A DNA stretch of 16,529 bases from Oligoflexales bacterium (GTDB taxonomy: Bacteria; Bdellovibrionota_B; Oligoflexia; Oligoflexales; CACXFL01), in contig JANQHA010000076.1 in assembly GCA_028282865.1 (NCBI GenBank), forward strand, positions 1 to 16,529. The letters run 5' to 3'. Shown here one piece after another: positions 15,010 to 16,529 of this stretch. The notes below the pieces were generated by a model. It did no database searches. It had not been told where the DNA came from and worked only from the letters and a program-made list of their open reading frames with translations. A program made the translations under genes and the position numbers. The stretch's first letter is position 1, and each line of letters opens with the position of its first letter.

Positions 15010-15969
15010 ATGAGTAAGGTTTTAATTCTAGTTGCGATACTATTCGGATCTAGCCTAAAAGCTAGTAGTCCTTATGACTATTGGCAGCCTTTCTACATCA
15101 CAAACGGTCAAACACTCAGTGAAATATTCCGTTCTTTGGTTAGAAATGGCCTTGCAGCCCGATCCTTTGATAGATTTATCGAGGAGCTTAAAAAGAAAAA
15201 TCCTCATATTATCGATCGCAACACAATTATAGCGGGCTCAGAGATTCTACTACCAGTGCCAAACTCGTCTTTAGCCGACAACCGAGACAAGCAGTCGCCG
15301 TCAGTTCAGGACATAAAAATAGCTCTAAAGCAGTCGGGTTATTCGATAGCCTTGGAGCCCATCATTGGCTATTCAAGACTCGATATAGAAGAAAAAGATG
15401 ATAATGCTAAAACGACACTGCTATCTCGAAGAAACTACGGAGTGGCACTCCACCTGATAGACAGGCACACCCAAAATCACTTCACGAGAGCTTCTTTGAG
15501 AATATACCAACACAAGTATGACAAAGCAGATAAAGCATTCGAATCAGACAAGGTCCGCTTACACAACTTAGACTTTGATAAAATATGGAAGAAAGATTAT
15601 GGCCTGATATACGGCGTTGGGTTGGTCTACTCGGAGTCTGTATACCTATCAGCACTGGATAGCACTAGGCTCGTCATGGATCCAGTTTTCCAACCAGGGT
15701 TTAATCTAATACTAGGTTACAATCAATTGATATCAAAAGTGCGATTAACCTTTGAGACTAAAGTCACCTACCTTTTTTCATCACACGCATCGACATTTAG
15801 AGTCAGGCATGGAACTAAATATATGGCCGGTTTCTTAACAGAATGGATCCACGACCAAAAATACATTTCTTTGCTACGCTTTTGGTTTACATTCAAAAAT
15901 CTAGACTCTTCCATATCTTCTCAGCAAACAAAGGATATTGGAATTGGGTTAGGAATCAAGTTTCAATGA
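15010..15969 (+). CDS. LysM-like, putative outer-membrane beta-barrel protein
   Basis: A 319-residue exported protein. The signal peptide (MSKVLILVAILFGSSLKA, residues 1-18) is followed by a LysM-like segment (about 26-84): YITNGQTLSEIFRSLVRN, a helix, NPHIIDRNTIIAGSEILLPVP. This is the usual LysM order and would bind peptidoglycan glycan. Residues about 110-319 alternate polar and hydrophobic residues in many short stretches (YGVALHLIDRHTQ, RLTFETKVTYLF, GIGLGIKFQ at the end), suggesting an outer-membrane beta-barrel. The barrel call is by eye and moderate. The start is ATG at 15010 with GGAG at 15001-15004; a longer in-frame frame from 14836 would begin inside the terminator and bury the signal peptide, so it was rejected. 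The stop TGA overlaps the start of the next gene (ATGA), so the two are translationally coupled. A link between wall and outer membrane, or assembly of the partner lipoprotein, is inferred. Confidence 0.8.
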   Translation: MSKVLILVAILFGSSLKASSPYDYWQPFYITNGQTLSEIFRSLVRNGLAARSFDRFIEELKKKNPHIIDRNTIIAGSEILLPVPNSSLADNRDKQSPSVQDIKIALKQSGYSIALEPIIGYSRLDIEEKDDNAKTTLLSRRNYGVALHLIDRHTQNHFTRASLRIYQHKYDKADKAFESDKVRLHNLDFDKIWKKDYGLIYGVGLVYSESVYLSALDSTRLVMDPVFQPGFNLILGYNQLISKVRLTFETKVTYLFSSHASTFRVRHGTKYMAGFLTEWIHDQKYISLLRFWFTFKNLDSSISSQQTKDIGIGLGIKFQ

Positions 15970-16529
15970 AATACACTTTCCTACTAGCATTACTTACGAC
16001 AAGCTGTTCTAACCCTTTAGGTGACTCCACTGGAGTTTCATCAAAATTCAACCCTGCGGAAGAGCTTGGTTTAATTAGTTTTCCAGAAATCACTGGCCTA
16101 ACAAATCAGTCGGAGTACACCGCGACAAAGACATGGGAGTGGAGCTGCTCTACAGCTCCCTGCAGCTATCGCTACAGTGTTAGTCAAAGTAGTTCAGCGT
16201 CGCTCAGCGACGACTACTACGATACCACTACCACTTCAGTGACCAGCGGCGGCGGTACCTTTTATCTTCATGTAAAGGCAAAAAACCAGTATGACAACGA
16301 ATCAGACGCCCTAACCGTAAGTGCGTTAGTAGATGCACTAGGACCAGTATTTGACGGCACAAGCGTAGACTCTTCGGCGGGTGATGGAACCATTGTAAAA
16401 TCACCAACACTTGTCTGGCCTGTAGCCACTGACGAACATAATGAGGTTAGTTCCTACGAGGTTGCCATTGCAAATGACAACGGTGATTCAACCTGTGGTG
16501 AAAATGATTTTTCATCTAGCCTCACTCTA
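15966..16529 (+). CDS. Candidate lipoprotein with fibronectin/Ig-like repeats, C-terminus beyond window edge
   Basis: Open from ATG at 15966 to the right edge (188 codons, no stop), so it is partial. The N-terminus MKYTFLLALLTTSCSNPLGD has a short hydrophobic core and a cysteine at residue 14 (TTSC), a relaxed lipobox; lipid attachment is likely but the -3 residue is Thr rather than Leu. The rest has two similar modules: one around KTWEWSC...YRYSVSQS...GTFYLHVKAKN...NESDALTVSALVD and a second beginning LGPVFDGTSVDSS...SPTLVWPVATDEHNEVSSYEVAIANDNGD. The tryptophan, tyrosine and closing VKAKNQYDNES pattern are typical of fibronectin-III/Ig-like sandwich repeats in surface proteins. A surface adhesin or structural role is inferred. 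It is coupled to the LysM-barrel gene by a four-base ATGA overlap, so the pair is very probably made and used together. Confidence 0.8.
   Translation, partial: MKYTFLLALLTTSCSNPLGDSTGVSSKFNPAEELGLISFPEITGLTNQSEYTATKTWEWSCSTAPCSYRYSVSQSSSASLSDDYYDTTTTSVTSGGGTFYLHVKAKNQYDNESDALTVSALVDALGPVFDGTSVDSSAGDGTIVKSPTLVWPVATDEHNEVSSYEVAIANDNGDSTCGENDFSSSLTL

Noticed and set aside
1..16529. CRISPR array, tRNA or rRNA gene, insertion sequence or prophage
   Set aside because: No regularly spaced repeats, no cloverleaf-like segment, no transposase, integrase or phage structural protein was seen in any frame inspected.

Overview
The window looks like a chromosomal segment of a Gram-negative, AT-leaning bacterium with double-membrane features: signal peptides, a candidate lipoprotein, and a LysM plus beta-barrel-like envelope protein. 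The mix of a PrkA-type serine kinase, a PIN-PhoH protein, a degenerate receiver/DHp signalling protein, a secreted S1/P1 nuclease and many exported proteins of no recognisable family suggests the Bdellovibrionota/Oligoflexia or a related deltaproteobacterial lineage. That placement is inference from gene content only. No rRNA, tRNA, IS element, phage module or CRISPR array was recognised.

Layout. 1-337 (minus) is the N-terminal part of an XRE-family regulator running off the left edge, followed by a gene-free stretch with two dyads. 728-2608 (minus) is an APC-type permease with a soluble C-terminal domain. It is divergent from 2707-3936 (plus), an eight-cysteine YkgJ-like protein. 3972-5183 (minus) is an exported protein of unknown function placed directly downstream of 5238-7496 (minus), a long PrkA-family kinase. 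prkA is divergent from 7701-9041 (plus), a PIN-PhoH (PhoH2/YlaK-type) RNase/ATPase, whose 3' end overlaps a convergent HD phosphohydrolase (9016-10566, minus). pyrD (10709-11794, minus), for a class 2 dihydroorotate dehydrogenase, lies upstream of the HD gene.

From 12042 on everything is on the plus strand and mostly envelope-directed: an exported orphan protein (12042-12866), a pseudo-receiver/DHp-like protein (12993-13646), an S1/P1 nuclease with all nine zinc-ligand positions (13767-14804) closed by a strong terminator, and then a new transcription unit. That unit holds a LysM/beta-barrel-like protein (15010-15969) that overlaps by four bases (ATGA) a candidate lipoprotein with fibronectin/Ig-like repeats running off the right edge (15966-16529+).

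How the genes work together. pyrD and the HD phosphohydrolase both concern nucleotides. PhoH2 and PrkA belong to RNA and stress physiology in other bacteria. The right-hand third is envelope and secretion. No single classical mobile or defence system is visible. The most unusual points are the phospho-acceptor-less receiver fused to a DHp-like helix pair, the prkA-linked exported HDAEH protein, and the translationally coupled LysM-barrel/lipoprotein pair.
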